This document shows positions 33,523 through 33,863 of a DNA stretch of 33,863 bases, in pieces. Within the stretch, counting starts at the first letter, position 1, and each line of letters starts with the position of its first letter. Source of the stretch: an uncultured Rhodospirillales bacterium (GTDB taxonomy: Bacteria > Pseudomonadota > Alphaproteobacteria > Acetobacterales > Acetobacteraceae); the NCBI GenBank assembly GCA_903873995.1, contig CAIQQQ010000099.1, positions 1 to 33,863 of the forward strand. The letters run 5' to 3'. Below the pieces are notes generated by a model. The model was given only the letters and a program-made list of their open reading frames with translations. It did no database searches and had not been told where the DNA came from. Made by a program: the position numbers and the translations under genes.

Positions 33523-33551
33523 TTGACCGCGTCATCGGTTCCCCCTATCTC
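33523..33551 (+). promoter_or_regulatory. Probable rRNA operon promoter
   Basis: TTGACC (33523-33528) and TATCTC (33546-33551) are separated by exactly 17 bases, 24 bases after the epimerase stop. The context, a strong promoter far from any protein start and followed by a boxA-like element, fits an rrn promoter. Transcription would start near 33558. Confidence 0.55.
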
Positions 33552-33863
33552 TGCGTCACCGAGACGCTGACTGCCTGTTGAAGACGGGTTGCTCAGTTGC
33601 CTCCTGCTCCTTTCGGCACCTTGCATGCTGAAGCTGCACCGAACAGGTGCTCTTCTGCGTTGTCCGGTCGCCACGCTCTTTGAAATTTGCATCTGGAATG
33701 GAAGGGATACGTTGGCGGCGCTCCATGGCTGATTACTGGGAATAGTGATTGGTGATTGTATTTAGGTTTTCCAAGTTTTCGAGCTTGGTTTGCTTGAGTG
33801 CGTTCAGTGGGGTGTTTGTTGATGTGTTTTGACAGATTGATAAACGCTTCGAACGCATGTGAC
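33552..33863 (+). other. Probable rRNA operon leader with boxA
   Basis: No protein-coding gene is seen in the last about 310 bases. GCTCTTTGAAATTT at 33675-33688 resembles the boxA antitermination element (TGCTCTTTAACA), and the following 'GGAAGGGATACGTTGGCGGC' stretch (33701-33720 area) is of the kind found before 16S rRNA in alphaproteobacteria. The AT-richer sequence after about 33730 fits a leader and processing region. The 16S gene itself is not in the window, so the call rests on the leader alone. Confidence 0.6.

Noticed and set aside
1-33863. CRISPR array, tRNA, integrase or insertion sequence
   Set aside because: No regularly spaced repeats with unique spacers, no tRNA cloverleaf and no transposase or integrase motifs were seen in either strand by eye.

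Overview
The window is GC-rich DNA from an alphaproteobacterium. The evidence is the NasT/NasS nitrate-sensing pair, an adrenodoxin-type ferredoxin, a siroheme synthase of CysG layout and an rRNA leader of alphaproteobacterial look. Rhodospirillales/Acetobacteraceae is my best guess, but it rests on general resemblance only. Genes are tightly packed into operons with ATGA, TGATG or few-base junctions.

Region 1 (1-4694, minus strand) is a nitrate/nitrite assimilation operon: nasT (ANTAR antiterminator), nasS (cytoplasmic NrtA-like sensor), nrtA, nrtB and a cut-off nrtD. Good sigma-54 (-24/-12) promoter matches lie before nasT and before nasS, which suggests nitrogen (NtrC-type) control.

Region 2 (4788-12151) holds a TetR regulator on the minus strand. 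Divergent from it is a seven-cistron plus-strand operon: OsmC-like protein, acyl-CoA-dehydrogenase-like flavoprotein, [2Fe-2S] ferredoxin, two-domain rhodanese, NrtA-like binding protein, permease, ATPase and cyanase, with a hairpin/T-run between rhodanese and binding protein. This is the most interesting part of the window. It reads like a route that imports a small anion, oxidises it with a ferredoxin-linked flavoenzyme, transfers sulfur with rhodanese and ends in cyanate hydrolysis. Thiocyanate or a related C-N-S compound is a natural hypothesis, but it is inference.

Region 3 (12181-22282, minus strand) is one operon: a phosphonate monoester hydrolase-type sulfatase-fold enzyme, two tandem family-5 solute-binding proteins, two oligopeptide-type ATPases, a third binding protein and two permeases. 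Divergent from it is an NAD(P)-dependent aldehyde dehydrogenase (22481-23911) whose leader carries three perfect 16-bp repeats.

Region 4 (23912-26447) holds an apparently gene-free stretch, a GH8 endoglucanase, a 64-residue remnant of a GGDEF domain overlapping its stop codon, and a small membrane protein.

Region 5 (26652-31699, minus strand) holds parE, an MFS exporter with a C-terminal soluble domain, and cysG. Siroheme made by CysG is the cofactor of nitrite and sulfite reductases, so cysG fits Region 1 functionally although it is distant.

Region 6 (31849-33863, plus strand) holds a protein resembling only the N-terminal half of a GT4 glycosyltransferase, a UDP-glucuronate-epimerase-like SDR enzyme, and then what looks like the promoter and boxA leader of an rRNA operon whose 16S gene would lie beyond the window.
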